DNA of 64,000 nucleotides from Alitta virens. Its lineage: Eukaryota > Annelida > Polychaeta > Phyllodocida > Nereididae. Each line of letters starts with the position of its first letter. The first letter of the stretch is position 1. Location of the stretch: contig OW028585.1 of assembly GCA_932294295.1 (NCBI GenBank), positions 21,800,912-21,864,911 on the forward strand, given 5' to 3'. The translations under genes were made by a program, and so were the position numbers. Positions 32,546 through 45,715 of this stretch are shown piece after piece. A model generated the notes under the pieces. That model had not been told where the DNA came from, searched no databases, and was given only the letters and a program-made list of their open reading frames with translations.

Positions 32546-33540
32546 ATAGATGTGTTGCAAAGATCTATTAATATTTAAATCTAAATATTTGTTATACTTA
32601 TTATTATAACTATATTTTTCTTTTTCTTAATACTCCTTTTAACTCAAATCTACATTAGTTGCTGGTTCAAATCACAGGCGTTTGCCATCATGACAGCCCT
32701 TAGCAAGTTAGTATACTGTAAGATCAAGGCTACTGACTTTGTCAAGAACAGCTTTTACTCCCCCTGCGTAACTGCCTTCAATGATGGGGCTAGTTTCAGT
32801 CAATAATATCATATTACACATCAGAAATGGCTATATTATACACAAATAATTTTCCTTCTTATTCCAAGTGATAACTTCCATTATTTATGGGTATTTACCA
32901 CTTATATACAAGGAATTCCTTGCCTGTATGCTGGGAAATGTTCAATTCTCATCTCTAATGCCAGATTTGCATATTTCACCATCTACACACATGATGGCGC
33001 TTCCTGATTGGCCAATATCTCCCAAGCACAGTCTGCTGTCAGCTTTAAGCCAATTAAGTGACCTAACTGAGTAATCTTTGTTTAAGAATTGAGTGTAATC
33101 AATGCAAACAAAACAAATTGATATGCAATTTCACTGTTAGACATTCAATGCCATAAGCCAGCCTATATGCTATTAAGCTAATTTGTTTGTATTTAAGTCT
33201 AACTGGTAAACTAGCAAAATAATTGCCATCAAGCTCAGGGCATTTCCTAATGTATTCAGCTACATTCTGATTGGCAGTTGCAAATGACATAGGGGGCTCT
33301 TGAGATGAGAAGCCAATTAAGGCAGTCAGTAGCCTTGGTATTAGTTAAAGTATAAGTGTGTCATCACTGAGCAATGTCATATATGTTGACAAACACCTGT
33401 GCATGTAGTGAGAGCAATTCATGGCAATTGCAACTGAGAACAATATAGAAGCACTAGTCATTATTAAATCGAAAATCTGTACAGATGGGGCCAGTAACCA
33501 TCTGTTCAAAGAAACCTATGTCAAGGGCTGAATATGTTTA
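32546..33540. other. Non-coding DNA, nothing recognised
   Basis: I see no gene, RNA or clear repeat in this stretch. Confidence 0.4.
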
Positions 33541-33690
33541 CACATGTTAAATTTTAACAGATGTTAAGATTAAGATGTTAAGATGCTGACATTTTCTATG
33601 TTAAGAAGTTAAGATGTCAAGATGCTAGCATTTTAACATCTACATGTTAAGATGTTAAGATGGTGACATGTTAAGATGCTGACATTTTAA
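33541..33690. repeat. Degenerate TGTTAAGATG minisatellite
   Basis: ATGTTAAGATG, GATGCTGACATTTT and close variants recur many times in about 150 bases, forming a short tandem repeat of roughly 10-27 bp units. Confidence 0.8.
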
Positions 33691-34169
33691 CAAAAGATAG
33701 AATAATATTAGCCAAGAACTGCACAATATTAACATTAAGATGTTATAATACAGGCTGTGTACCCTAGCCAACTTTTTCTCATTTTTTTGTACTCAATAGC
33801 TCTTGTCAACACAGTGTTACACTGGTGATTAGAGTAGACTTTCATCATGGTCGGCATGATGTAAAGGAATCTGAAACATAGCATGAAAAATATTTAAATA
33901 CATTTTTGATGATTTTAAATTTTAGGTTAAAAACTTTAAAATGCACACAAAATATGGAATTTGAAATATGAAATATGCAATAGTACCAAGTAGGTGACAG
34001 TCTGTGAGTATATTTTTGGTCCTGCACCAAATCCAGAACTTTCAACCAACCAAACAACAAAAGCAATACATAAAGAGATCTGTGAAGTCAGCTACCTGGC
34101 ATTAACTTGAACTTGTCATATGTTAAAAAATTATGAAGCAGTCACAGTAAATTTCATTTTGCTTCAATA

Positions 34170-34957
34170 ATGCATTAAACCCATTCTACTTGAGAAAAAT
34201 CAGCTCAAAGTTGGTTTTCGGCTGATAGCCAACCAATCAACCACCCTACCAAAACTAATTCTAAGGATCCCAGAAACAATATTCAAGCATTAGAACTAAG
34301 TTTCATTGCTTCATTTTTGCATACACAAGAGAAATTCCATTAACTTTGCCGAAAGTTGGTTTTTGGCCGACAGCCGAATGACCAACCAACCTACCAAAAC
34401 GAATTCTAAGGACCCCAGAAAAAATATTCAATTATAAGAACTAAGTTGCATTGCTTCGTTTTTGCATACAAGCCCATTTACTTGAGAAAATTTCCATTTA
34501 CTTGGCCGAAAATTGGTTTTCAGCCAATAGCTAACCAACCAACTAACCTACCAAACTAATTCTAAGGACCCCAGAAACAATAATCAAGCATTAGAACTAA
34601 GTTTCATTGTTTCATGTTTGTTTACAAGCCCATTTACTTAAGAAAAATCTTATTTACTTGGCCGAAAGTTGATTTTCGGCCGTCAGCCAACCAACCAACC
34701 TACCAAAACTAATTCTAAGGACCACAGAAACAATGCTTCATTTTTGTTTACAAGCCCATTTACTTGAGAAAAATTATATTTACTTGGCCGAAAGTTGGTT
34801 TTCGGCCGACAGCCAACCAACCAACCAACCAACCTACCAAAACTAATTCTAAGGACCACAGAAACAATTGTCAAGCATTAGAACTAAGTTTCATTGCTTC
34901 ATTTTTGCATACAAGCCCATTTACTTGAGAAAAATTATATTTACTTGGCCGAAAGCA
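34170..34957. repeat. Tandem repeat of about 150 bp, five copies
   Basis: TACCAAAACTAATTCTAAGG and close variants recur at about 34,246, 34,393, 34,548, 34,700 and 34,836. Each unit contains TTGGCCGAAAGTTGGTTTTC followed by a CCAACCAACC stretch of variable length, then a GAAACAAT..TCAAGCATTAGA block. The minus-strand frame at 34,683 encodes only this repeat. The array ends at an inverted partial copy (34,958-35,004). Confidence 0.9.
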
Positions 34958-35004
34958 ATGAAACTTACTTCTAATGCTGGATTATTGTTTCTAGGGTCCC
35001 ATAG
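34958..35004. repeat. Inverted partial copy closing the 150-bp array
   Basis: CAATGAAACTTACTTCTAAT and the following TTATTGTTTCTAGGGTCC are the reverse complement of the GGACCCCAGAAACAAT...TTTCATTG part of the array units. The junction lies inside TTGGCCGAAAG. Confidence 0.8.
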
Positions 35005-36869
35005 TTAGCTTTGTTAAGGATCCAAATCAAAAAGCACCAAAAAAACTGTCCTTTCAACTCCAACAATGAAAATATGTCAACTAGTATGGTGACGATTTTG
35101 TGACGTCATCAGTGACTTCACAAGCTTGCTGGGCTAAATATAGACTCAGCTGAAGAAGTGCTGAATTAAGAGTCAACTGCAGTTCCTTCAGACAGCCATA
35201 ACTTTAGTCCTGCTAATCCAAAAATTATGAAATTGCAAAATATAATTCTTCAAGTGGTCCTTAATGGTCTAGTGAAGTATCTAGCAATTAAACAATTTAT
35301 TCAAGCCACAACTGTCGGTTGAATTGGAAGAATCCATGTCAGGACTCTACTGATGTGATAGGTAGACAATCTTTATCAAAGCCATTATTCATAGTTATAG
35401 CTATAAAAATGCAGTCATAGGATAAATAGGTTATCACATGGCAAGAGGCTGTATCTCCCAGGTATCATCACCCTCGACCTGTATCATCCCTCGATGATAC
35501 CAGGGAGATACAGCCTCTTGCCATGTGATACTATCTGTATTTTGATGTAGTATTCAAGTATAGCACCTGACATTTTACCCAGTTTCACTGGGTGTTTAAA
35601 CAAAACCCTCATTCTTGGCAAAACAGAAGTCTATATCTAAGCCTACTTCCACATATTAGGCCCAAGTCTGAAAATGAGATATATAGAAGACATGTACAGA
35701 ATTCTCATGATTGCTACTTTCATAATTTAAGAATTAAAGGCCTTTACATTTTTCTAAAAATAGAACGAATTAGGATTCATGTAGATGTGAAAGTGGTTAA
35801 TTCAATAACAATAAATTTATAATTTATAAACTTTTAATGGCCTGTGAACACGATGCATGTTGTGGACTTGAAAACATTGCTTACAGCTGTGAAACTTGTA
35901 TTGTTCACAGTTTTGCTAATCTGCTAATCTAGTTTCTGTAATAGGATTAGGTAATGTGTGATTGCAACTGTTGTGAGCACACTGCATTGCACACTGCATT
36001 GCAATCAGCATTTGAATTTCAGTTGGACAGTTAGGATGATGTCAAGCATAAAGGTAGGTTCAGAATTTTACCTAGTTGCAAAATACTCTTCACCTAGGTT
36101 TATTCCAAATTTGACATTTTCAACAATTGTTTATTCAATCATGCAGAGCATATATAATAACTAATTAGTGTAATGTAGTAGAAAACCACACAAACAGCCT
36201 ATCATATAAAAGCTTATGAAAATGACTTCCTCATGTCTTCAAAATTATGGTATTCATGGTTACCTATTTACCAACATATGCTGCACTGAGGATCGGCTGA
36301 AATAATGTGATGCATGTTGGGGATGATTTTGTTTTAAAGCTAAATTTTTAAATTGCTAAAGGTTACCAAAGATTTTTTTCCAAATATGGGTATTTTTGTG
36401 TAGGGCAATGCAGATAGATACGTAGCTAGATAGCGACATGAATAGATAGGTTGAAAAGTACAGGCCTCTAAGGCTAGTTCTTACCATTCGCTCAGTACTT
36501 GGCTCAGTATATATCTTCCCTCCCCAGCAAGCTCAAATCATTGATTATTGTCAATGGTGTGGACTCCAAGCCTTATCATCTCATCATTACATCTGCCGCT
36601 GGCAGCTGGTCACATAAACTGACTAAGCTTCAGACCCAGTAGCACAGAATGACATTGACAATGGCCATACATCAATATTTGCAGTGGAGCTTCTCATTTT
36701 GCTAGATTTGTCACATCATGTTATATGTAGGATAGTCTTTGACTCTTTGTCTTGTCTTTTGGTTGTTATTTTGATAAGGTTGAATAAATTGCACCACAGA
36801 ATTATGTATCTGGTGACCATGCCATTGCATTGTTATTAAATTAATGATTCTTCCTTTTCTTTTTTCCAG
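35005..36869. other. Non-coding DNA around the hairpin
   Basis: Apart from the hairpin at 35,432-35,530, I recognise no gene or repeat in this stretch. Confidence 0.4.
35432..35530. repeat. Very strong hairpin, 38-bp arms
   Basis: The left arm 35,432-35,469 begins TATCACATGGCAAGAGGCTG and the right arm 35,493-35,530 ends with its reverse complement. There is one mismatch in 38 positions, with a 23-base loop. Length and pairing are like a microRNA precursor, a processed inverted duplication, or a small fold-back transposon. No homologous copy is visible elsewhere in the window. Confidence 0.85.
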
Positions 36870-39405
36870 GTCGGCTCAGGGAATTTTTTTAATTTGGTGA
36901 AGTAGTTCGCAAGATCGTTAGAAAACCTCACAATGAGCCATTTGTACAGCTGTATCTGTAACTGCATCTAGCCATCTACAGATTTATCACTCAGCTAAAC
37001 AGTTTACAGGTATGTAATCTTTTGTCTTTTATTTTTTGTGATCATGCATATTTTAATTAAAACCGAAAATAATAGTTTGTGTTATGTGTGTTAAGGATAA
37101 GAACTGCTATGTATTAAACTTTTCAATGGTGCCATTGCCTTTTAATACCTGTCACATTTAAAAAATTGGGATTGAAATATTACCAAATAAATCTATGTTA
37201 AAAAATGAAACCCCTGATAATATAATGTTCAAACCTGTTAATGATTAAGCTGATGTTTTTTTTAACTTTTTTTCCTCTTATTTCTTCATTTTTATCTTAT
37301 TTTTATTGAATGTCCTTCAATTAATCAATATTGTACTTATATCATATCATGCTTAATCACATACTTTGGTGTACAATGTTTTCTGTTTTGGCACACATAC
37401 ATAAGTCCTTGCATCAGCCAGCCATATAAATTTATCTTGTTATCTTAATGCTTTGTAATTTTACATTTTTCATTGTGTATTGTGGCTACTAAACTGAACA
37501 ATTAATTATAAGTGTCCTTACGTTATCAAACTATTACAAAAGGCGTTCTCATGAGTGTGTTTAATCATATTTACAGTGAAGGACGAACACGGCCAAAAGA
37601 CAAACCCTGACACCCCAGTGAAGGAAATCAAATTCATCACAGCATGCTTCTGCAGTTCCAGGCAAAGGGCTCCAGAATTGTACCTGACTTCATTGCTCAA
37701 TGTCTCTATGCTAATGGATCTGAAGCTTAGTCAGCCTATGAATGAAACAGCAAGTGGTATACATGGGGCACTGGATAGTCTCGATGAAGATTTACTTCAA
37801 GGGGTTATATTTATATATATATATATATATGACTTGCAGAAAGGTAACTTCCCTTGTTTGATTAACTTTTCTTACTTTATGTGAATTTAGATTAATAAAC
37901 AGACTGTTCAATTAAGCATGTTGTCTACATGTCCTGTTTCAGTAATATAAATGGTCATCTGTCTATATAGTAGGATTCCGAATGTATGTCAATTTGTTTT
38001 CACTCTAAATGTCTATCCTTATCTTCACAGAATCAACATATTCCTCTCTGGAAGCTCCTCCATTTGATAAAGAGAAGAGCATCGCCTATCAAAAATTCAT
38101 TTTGTCATCATGTGGCGCAACAAGCATGTCATCTCTTCAGTGCTGCAACAGGTGGTGATGATAGAACATAATGTACCCCAGCAAACCTCATCCTGCAGCG
38201 CAAGCCTTCTTCAAACCTCATGCAGCTAAACATCTACAGTGCTGCAACAGGTGGTGATGATAGAACATAATGTACCCCAACAAACCTCAGCGCAAGCCTT
38301 CTTCAAACCTCAGACAGCTAAACATCTACAGAAGCCGGCTAAACCAGAAAATATCACTAGCAAGGTATTTGCATTTTTCAGTATTGGAAGAAGTGTGTGC
38401 CCCTGTGTGTAACATTAAGTCTTGTGCTCAATGTTGATGAACAGTGATGCAGAAAATATAAATATCGACTGCAGAGCCAAGATATTATCAGTCACTAAAA
38501 AATACATATTTTTGTAATCATTCATATGCTTTCATAAAATAATGATGAAAGTGATGTAATGGTGTGTGCAAGTGGCAATATCCATGTTGTTTAGATGCTT
38601 CCTGCTTGGTATGAAAAACAATGTGCACATAAACATGTCATTTGTAATCCAACCATAATTTCATCATTTTAAGGATCAATGTTGTCCTCAGGAAGCGCCT
38701 TCTATAGTCAACCACATCAAATGTTACATCTTGTACAGGACAACAAGATATGTCAGGTAAAGCATTTAATTGACATTCCTCATGGAAAAGTTTTTTGGCT
38801 CTCTACAAAATAGTTTCAACAAATAAAATAAGATCAAAAAATAAATCAGTGAAGGGGTTCACACCCTAATTTTTTGTAACTGAAAAGTATGCTTTGGAAT
38901 AAAAATTGCAAGGAATGCCAATAAATTTCCCTTTTCAATCTCTCATAGCTACTTTCTACATAATTTTGAAAACCAGATATCAGTAATTTGTTATTACTAA
39001 TGTCCCAGTAGATAGAAAGTGTCATATAGGAGGCACATGTATGCCAAAGTTCTTCAATAGAGACACTGGATAAGATAAATACTTGGCACATTTGGAAATA
39101 TTCAAGCAACAGTGACCCATCAGCTTGATAAACAAAAAAAGGGAACATTTTGTTTGAATCACTCTAAATTTCTATTTTCATTTTCAGAATCCACACATTC
39201 CTGTACTCCTCCACTCAATGGAGACAAGAGTATTGACATCAAAATTAAATTTTCCATCTTGCGTGGGGCAACATGCAGCATCTACTTTAGTGATGCAATG
39301 GATGGCAACAACTGTACAGAACGTACCCCCGCATAACTCATCCTGCAGTGAAACCTCAGACAGCAAAACCTCTACTGAAGTTACCTAGCCAATATCACAG
39401 GCAAA
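36870..39405 (+). CDS. Tentative spliced gene with a duplicated 3' exon
   Basis: Four exon-like blocks have good splice sites on the + strand: 36,870-37,009 (TTTTTCCAG before, ACAG/GTATGT after), 37,577-37,843, 38,031-38,363 and 39,188-39,405. The second encodes about 85 residues in a phase-1 frame (includes NVSMLMDLKLSQPMNETASG), is less AT-rich than its surroundings, and ends in phase 1. The third and fourth both enter in phase 1 and are diverged copies of each other: both start EST, then share PP, KSI, KF and GAT at matching positions, then stop. The first block has stops in all frames, so it would be 5' untranslated. The second block includes a TA repeat (37,811-37,830), which is unusual for coding sequence. 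I do not recognise the family. It could equally be a long non-coding RNA. Confidence 0.3.
38141..38338 (+). repeat. About 99-bp direct repeat inside the third exon-like block
   Basis: TGCTGCAACAGGTGGTGATG recurs at 38,141 and 38,240, with the following sequence through CAGCTAAACATCTACAG repeated apart from a short deletion in the second copy. The repeat lies after the in-frame stop, so it would be 3' untranslated. Confidence 0.85.
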
Positions 39406-39687
39406 GTATTTTCAATTTTAGTATTGTCTCAATGTATACAACACTTTTGTTCACTATCAAAGACAAGTGGTCATTGAAAGTGGCACATTCCATGTCTAAA
39501 TCAGAATTGGTTAGATCACTAGAAAACGAAAGAAATAGGATAAACCTTATGTGTCTGAAATGATAACTGTATATAGTAGGCATTTTTAGTTTTCTGAATT
39601 ATATTGTAATGCTGTAGTTTTATATATATATGGAGTTGCAAATGCTGCTTTAGGATTTCATCTAATTGTAACAAAGCAGCCATTCAC

Positions 39688-39925
39688 TCCATCAATGGAG
39701 TCATTCATTCTTTCATTCATTCATTATGATTAAGCTTAGACACCTTCCTTTATTCACTGCGATTAAATTTTAGCCACATTCGTTCATTCATTATGATTAA
39801 ACTTCACTAATTCATTATGATCAAGCTTAGAGACATTCATTTATTCATTGTGATTAAGTTTCAGCCAAATTCATGCATTCATTAAGATTAATCTTAGCCA
39901 CATTCATTCATTCATGTTAAGCCAC
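39688..39925. repeat. CATT-rich minisatellite
   Basis: CATTCATTATGATTAAGCTT and variants recur about seven times with intervening ATTCATTC runs. It resembles the CATT-rich clusters at 10,257 and 58,246 in base content only. Confidence 0.85.
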
Positions 39926-40299
39926 AACAAAAAGAAAAGGTTACAATATTTTTGTCCTTTAAAAAAAAAGAAACAATGTAGTTGTAAATTCGAGTAATCT
40001 ACCAATGTTCTAATAGCCTGAAAATTACATATAGTGCATTGTGTGACTCTTCCATATACACTACTTCCTAAAAGTACCTTAAAATGTTTGTAACTGCTTT
40101 AGATAAATAGAAGAACTTAGAAATTAATGACCTCCCATAACTTGTTAAGTGCATTTGTCCAAATTTTGTTTTTACAGTATTCATAACATAACCATGCACT
40201 TAAAAGAGGGGAGGGGGTCAACAGTAAAAGTCACAAGAAGTGTCCATTAACAGTCCCATAAATGTTCTGGTTCATTGAACACTTGTATTTAAATAGCCT

Positions 40300-41350
40300 T
40301 CAGTAATATTCCATGTGCATTTTGACATCATGAGTGAAAGACAGCACTTGACAATTGATCAACAATGTCTAGTCATTGCAAAGCTTCAAAAGGGAAGTAT
40401 GTCAACTGAAGTTGGTAATGAGTTTGGATGCTGCAGAGTGTCCTTAGCCAGTTGCTGCAGAGACACCAAGAACCTGGAAGTGTCACTGAAAGGTCTTGGA
40501 GTAGACACCCTACTTCTGCCTCTGTGATGATGACCATTTCACTGTGAACAATGCCTTACACAACAGGATGATCAGTGTGACTCTGCCAACACATTTGAGG
40601 GAGGTGAGACTGACTCAGGTGTCATGTCGTACCATTTGAAACTGCTTGTTTTGAAAAGGGCTACCTGCTCGAAAACCTGTAAGGGTACCGGATGACAATA
40701 GAAGACACAGGCATTATCATTTCACAGGGTCTGAGAAAATTTGCATTGGCAGGGAAATCAGTGGGCATCAGTATTGTTCTTTGATGAAATTCGCCTCACC
40801 CCAAGCAGAATTACTGGGAGGTGGCACTACAATAGTGTTTGAGATTTCAATAGGACCACTGTGCGATTCACTGCTTTGCCAAGAAGGCCATTTGGAGATG
40901 GTATAGTGCTATCATATGGACAAGTGTGTTTGATGACTACAGAATTGAACTTAGTCTTATAAATGGGACAAGCCAATACTACCTCAGCTCTGTCAATCAT
41001 CTAGTCATTATACCTCTGTAAGAACAACACAAGCCTGACTTCACCTTCATGGATGAAATTTTTCCCGCTCGTCAAGTTGGCATCGTCCCTGCACATCTGC
41101 AGGAGGCTGGAGTACCTCAGATGGAGTGGCCTGCACTCTCTCTCTCCCAACTTCAGTCCCATGTCAAATCTATGGGATCAGCTTGGTTGTCACAGAGAAG
41201 GTGGTCACCTTGCACCTGTAACCTTAATGACCTACGAGTAACCCTCTAGGAAGAGTGCATTGTGAAAATACAGCTGTCTGTAAATAGACTGGTGAACAGT
41301 GTGAAACATCATTGTAAAGCTGCAATTGATGCTTTGAGAAAAAATTAATC
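40300..41350 (+). pseudogene. Tc1/mariner transposase fossil
   Basis: The order of motifs on the + strand is that of a Tc1-like transposase. Near 40,340 it reads LTIDQQCLVIAKLQKGSMS, the N-terminal helix-turn-helix. Near 40,745-40,810 is WASVLFFDEIRLTPSRITGR, the first catalytic block. Near 40,880-40,990 comes RRPFGDGIVLSYGQ and then LNLVLINGTSQYY. Near 41,140-41,180 is NFSPMSNLWDQLGCH, corresponding to the LNPIE/LWD block. The end near 41,300-41,345 reads LVNSVKHHCKAAIDALRKN. The pieces lie in different frames with several stops, so it is dead. I could not define terminal repeats with confidence. A second fragment of the same family lies at 46,690-47,085 on the minus strand. Confidence 0.85.
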
Positions 41351-42480
41351 GTTCCTTAGATATATTTTTATATTTGGCTTTAGATCTATAGGTATTCCCA
41401 AGAATAGCAGTACTTTTCTCTATATAAATATCTTAGGGATTGAGTGGGCCTTTAATGGATATAGCTGTGTTGTATGTCATCATTCTGTGCAGCGATCGAC
41501 TGATCGTCATCAGGGGAATTCCCAGCAGGGGAGTATAGTTATAAAGTAGCTAATGGCCTATGAATGTGCAAACACAAACAATTCACCATAAGGAGAAATA
41601 TCCTGCAATGGTCAGGCTTCATTTTTGCTTATGTATAAGGTATCATATGACTAATAATCTGTACCAAATTATTCAACCTAATGCTGCCTATTTGCCTACA
41701 AATGACATTTTCACTGACTCAGCCATGATATTCCAAAGCTTTCAAGCCAATAGCTACCAAAATAGGATGCCTAATATATATTCCATGTTGTTGCTACCAT
41801 TTTCCTGAAGTAAATAATTTTACACCTTTGGAAATATTAACTTGAATCAATATGCAGAATTTGCTGACCTTAAATTTGTATTGATTTAGTCATCATTTTG
41901 CTAACAATGCTTCCCAGACGGGCTGCTTACTCGACCCAGCATTCGCCTGTAGTTGCTACCATTGAACCAATGTTGGATGCACATTGACCCTTTCAATGAC
42001 AAAGCAGCTTCATCATGGCCCAATTTTGCATTCTATGTGGGAATAATTTTGCAAATTGCAATTTAGTTCAGTTACTCAAAGGTGCAGATGTACCGGTTCT
42101 GGTTCTGAATTAGCCTGGTGACCACAGTAAGCTTTTCTAGACTCTAGCTCTGATATGATAGAGGATCAACTCAGTCATTGAGTTTATATATTTATTACAA
42201 TAAACACATCAAATATCACTGTACAATTGTGCTAACTCTAACATGATCAATGCTGGGGCAGTCAGTTGGCTGACTCTATAAGTTCTATCAAGAGATATCA
42301 GCTCAGAATATAATACAGGAGGGAGGATAAGTTTGGCAAGTCTGGGGCCAAACATGATCTTACACAGGAGGCTATAGCATGCTATAGCATTTGTCATGAC
42401 AAAATATTTCTTGATATAAGCTTTAGTGTGTACAACATTGCAATTTATATATTTTGACAATGTGAAGATCCATACGTTTG
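41351..42480. other. Non-coding DNA with one old repeat motif
   Basis: No gene is seen. Around 41,955-42,010 the sequence CCAATGTTGGATGCACATTG followed by TTCAATGACAAAGC matches a motif of the old repeat (compare 44,736-44,772), so the array probably once reached this far. Confidence 0.4.
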
Positions 42481-44719
42481 GCATGATATTTTCAATATGT
42501 TATTGAAGATCCTTTTCCATGAGTGCTATGAAGAGATATAAGGTGACATGCCCTACACAGCCATCTGAAATTATGTTAGACCTTTAGTCTGGTGTCACAT
42601 GTACAGCTTCAGCCCCTTTTGTGGATAGTACTTTTGAAATGCCTACTACAAAAAAAAATTGTAGTGATTGCCACAGCTTACACAATGGCTTACAATGCAA
42701 CATGTACCACCCTGTAAAATTGTCTGCCAATTGTATGGAATGCAATTTCACTTCATTGCTACACACAAATAAATGTGATATGTTTCAAACTGTATTCACC
42801 CTTTTGTATGAGATACTGCTTCCACCTTTATTCTAGGAGGCATCTTAAAAGACCTTGAAAGTCCGGGGCCTCCACGTGCACAAAGGTGCATCTAGAGATT
42901 TTGACTTTATATTGCAGGAAGGTCTACAAACAAACAAATGCTATATGGCAATGTGTGTATTTTTACTTGGTTAACAAATGTGACGTAAAGGTTATGTGGT
43001 AGTTGTGAGATTTTAAAATTTCAAAGCTTATAAGACAACCAACATAGGCCTGCTGATGTTTGCATGATGTTGCTGATGCTTCGCTTATTTTAGGTACACA
43101 TCATTATTGGTTATCTGCTTAAAATTGCAGTTTAAATCCGGGTGGTTAAAGTCCTACACTAGTCTATACTTATATATGTCATCTCACAGTCGGCAAAATT
43201 AGTCTGGGTTTATATATGTAAAAAGCCTAAAAACAAACAAACAGGTTACCTTGTTGTGTAACAAATAAGCATATGATATTGTGAATCTTAACATGTTTTA
43301 ATCACAGAAAGTGCCATGTGAATTTTAAGAATGTTATAAATCTGGTGTCACCTTCTCTGATTGAGCCTTGTTGCTGTAGTCGGTGCTTTGAAAGCAAATA
43401 CGATTTTGACTTTGCATCTGTGTAAGATTGCAATTTGCACTTATTAAATGTAAACACAATTTTGGGATATTGCTGATCTACTCACCCATGTTATTTCAGA
43501 TGTAATTATTGCTATAAACTTGCAAACAAACAAATGCAGTGTGACATAGCCCAAAACTTCTTAACTTCTATTTGAATCAACAAGAAATTGGATGCCATAG
43601 CATTTAACTGAATCAGCTGTAACTTTTGCTGATTTGAAGTAATAATGCAACAAGATGGCTGCTGAGTTGGCAAAAGTTGGCCAGGTGTTGCCATCATTGG
43701 CTGGCTTGATGTTGAGCGCACATAAAGCTTTTGATGACAAAAACAGTTCAACAGTGGCTCGATATGGCATGCCATACGAAGAGTAACTTTGGATCTTTGC
43801 AAATTGTGACTTGGGCCTTACGTATTGCCAAAATGTCATGCAAAACATGCAATTTGGCTTGGTGACTCACCAGAAACAATGGCATAGTCGTGTGCTATGT
43901 TGAACAATTTGTATTGCATGGGGTGTTAATTGATTCCAGCTTTAATTTTAGAAAAGCAATTTTAGCAAATTTAGCAAATTTACATCTGCACAAAATTGCA
44001 GTTTAACCTCCATATTCTTTCAAATGCCAGAACTTTGGTCTGGCATAATATTTACTACTCTAACTTCAAAATTTTTAGGCCAACGTCAGCAATTTCCTTT
44101 CTGGAACAAATACAATCTGACATAGCAATGATTTGATAATCTGTCAGTTGTTTGCACCAAAGAAGAACGTTTTACAGTTAATTGCAACATTTGATTATTT
44201 AGAACTATGGTAATGACCTTTCCATGCAACTTAGAAGTTTATATTTTGACAAAAAATAAGTAAATACAATCTCTTACCTTTTTCCGAAATTAGTTTGGTT
44301 TTATTCAATGCAAAAGGCAGTGCAAAGTAAGGTTTGGCATATTTCGTAATGTGACACGTTGTAATCAAAGGGAAAAATGGTCTACAAAATGTTTGAAAAT
44401 TTTCTGGTTTAACATTCTCAGATTCAGCTATTTTAGAGGCGCTTTAAATGCAAGTACAGCTTATAACCTAAAAGGTTCAAAATAACAATTTTACATATAA
44501 AACCCATTTGCATAGTCCATATTTGAACATAGCTTACTTCCACACCATTTGATTTTAGACTTATAGAATGATACCGACCTGTGCACAAGCAAATGCAGTT
44601 TGAAATTGCACAAAAATGTAGTGCAACTGCCTGAATGTGTGCTTCCTGACTGAATCTGCCATAAATTTTATTGATTTAAAGTAACAACCCTACCAGATAT
44701 AGCTGCCCAGTTGGCCTGG

Positions 44720-44772
44720 TTTTGCTGTCATTGGCTTGATGTTGGGCGCACATTGAGCCAATGACAGCAAAA
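44720..44772. repeat. Hairpin with perfect 17-bp arms in an old repeat unit
   Basis: TTTTGCTGTCATTGGCT (44,720-44,736) and AGCCAATGACAGCAAAA (44,756-44,772) are exact reverse complements around a 19-base loop containing GATGTTGGGCGCACA. Confidence 0.85.
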
Positions 44773-45715
44773 ACGGTTCAACTGTGGCTGTATTTGGCAT
44801 GCTATGAGGGAGTAACTTCGCATCAAAGTGCCTACCATGACATTTGACTGAATCTGCAATAACATTTAATTGATTTCCACACCATCTGATTTTAGACCAA
44901 CCTGTGCACAAGGAAAAGCAGTTTGACATTGCACAAAAGTTCATATGAAACTACCTGAATGTGTGCTCCCTGACTGAATCTGCAATAATTTTTATTGATT
45001 TGAAATAACAATGCTGCCTGATGGCTGACCAATTGGCAAAATTTGGCAATCTGACTTAGTTTGTCTATTTATATGGCGAACGAAACTGTGATTTAATCGG
45101 TCAGTTGGTATGCACCAAGGAAGAATGTTCTACAGTTAATTGAAACATTTGATTATTTAGAACTGGTAATGATGCAACTTTACAGTTCATATTTTGACAA
45201 AAAAAATAAGTAAAATTAATTTTCTTAATTTTTTGAAATTAGTTTCATTTTATGCATTGCTAAAGGTAGTAAACAGTAAGGTTTGGCATATTTTGTAATG
45301 TGATATCATGTAATCACAGGAAAAAATGCCCTACGAAATTTTTGAAAATTATTTGGTGTAACATTCGCTGATTCAGCATTTTTGGAGGTGCAAGTACAGC
45401 TTATAACTTATATGTGTATAAATACCATTTGCATAGTCCGTATTTGGACATAGCTTACTTTCACATCATTTGATTTTAGACTTATAGAATGATACCAACC
45501 TGGACACAAGCTAAAGCAGTTTGACATTGCACGTAAGTTCATATGAAACTACCTGTATGTGTGCTTCTTGACTGAATCTCCCATAACTTTTATTGATTTG
45601 AAGTTCATTTGCAACTATCTGAATGTGAGCTTCCTCAATGAAACTTGCATAACTTTTATTGATTTGAAGTAAAAACGCTACCAGATGGCTGCCCAGTTGG
45701 CCAAAGTTGGCCCGG

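Noticed and set aside
34170..34957. Possible CRISPR array
   Set aside because: The repeats are about 150 bp and contiguous with no unique spacers, and the genome is eukaryotic.
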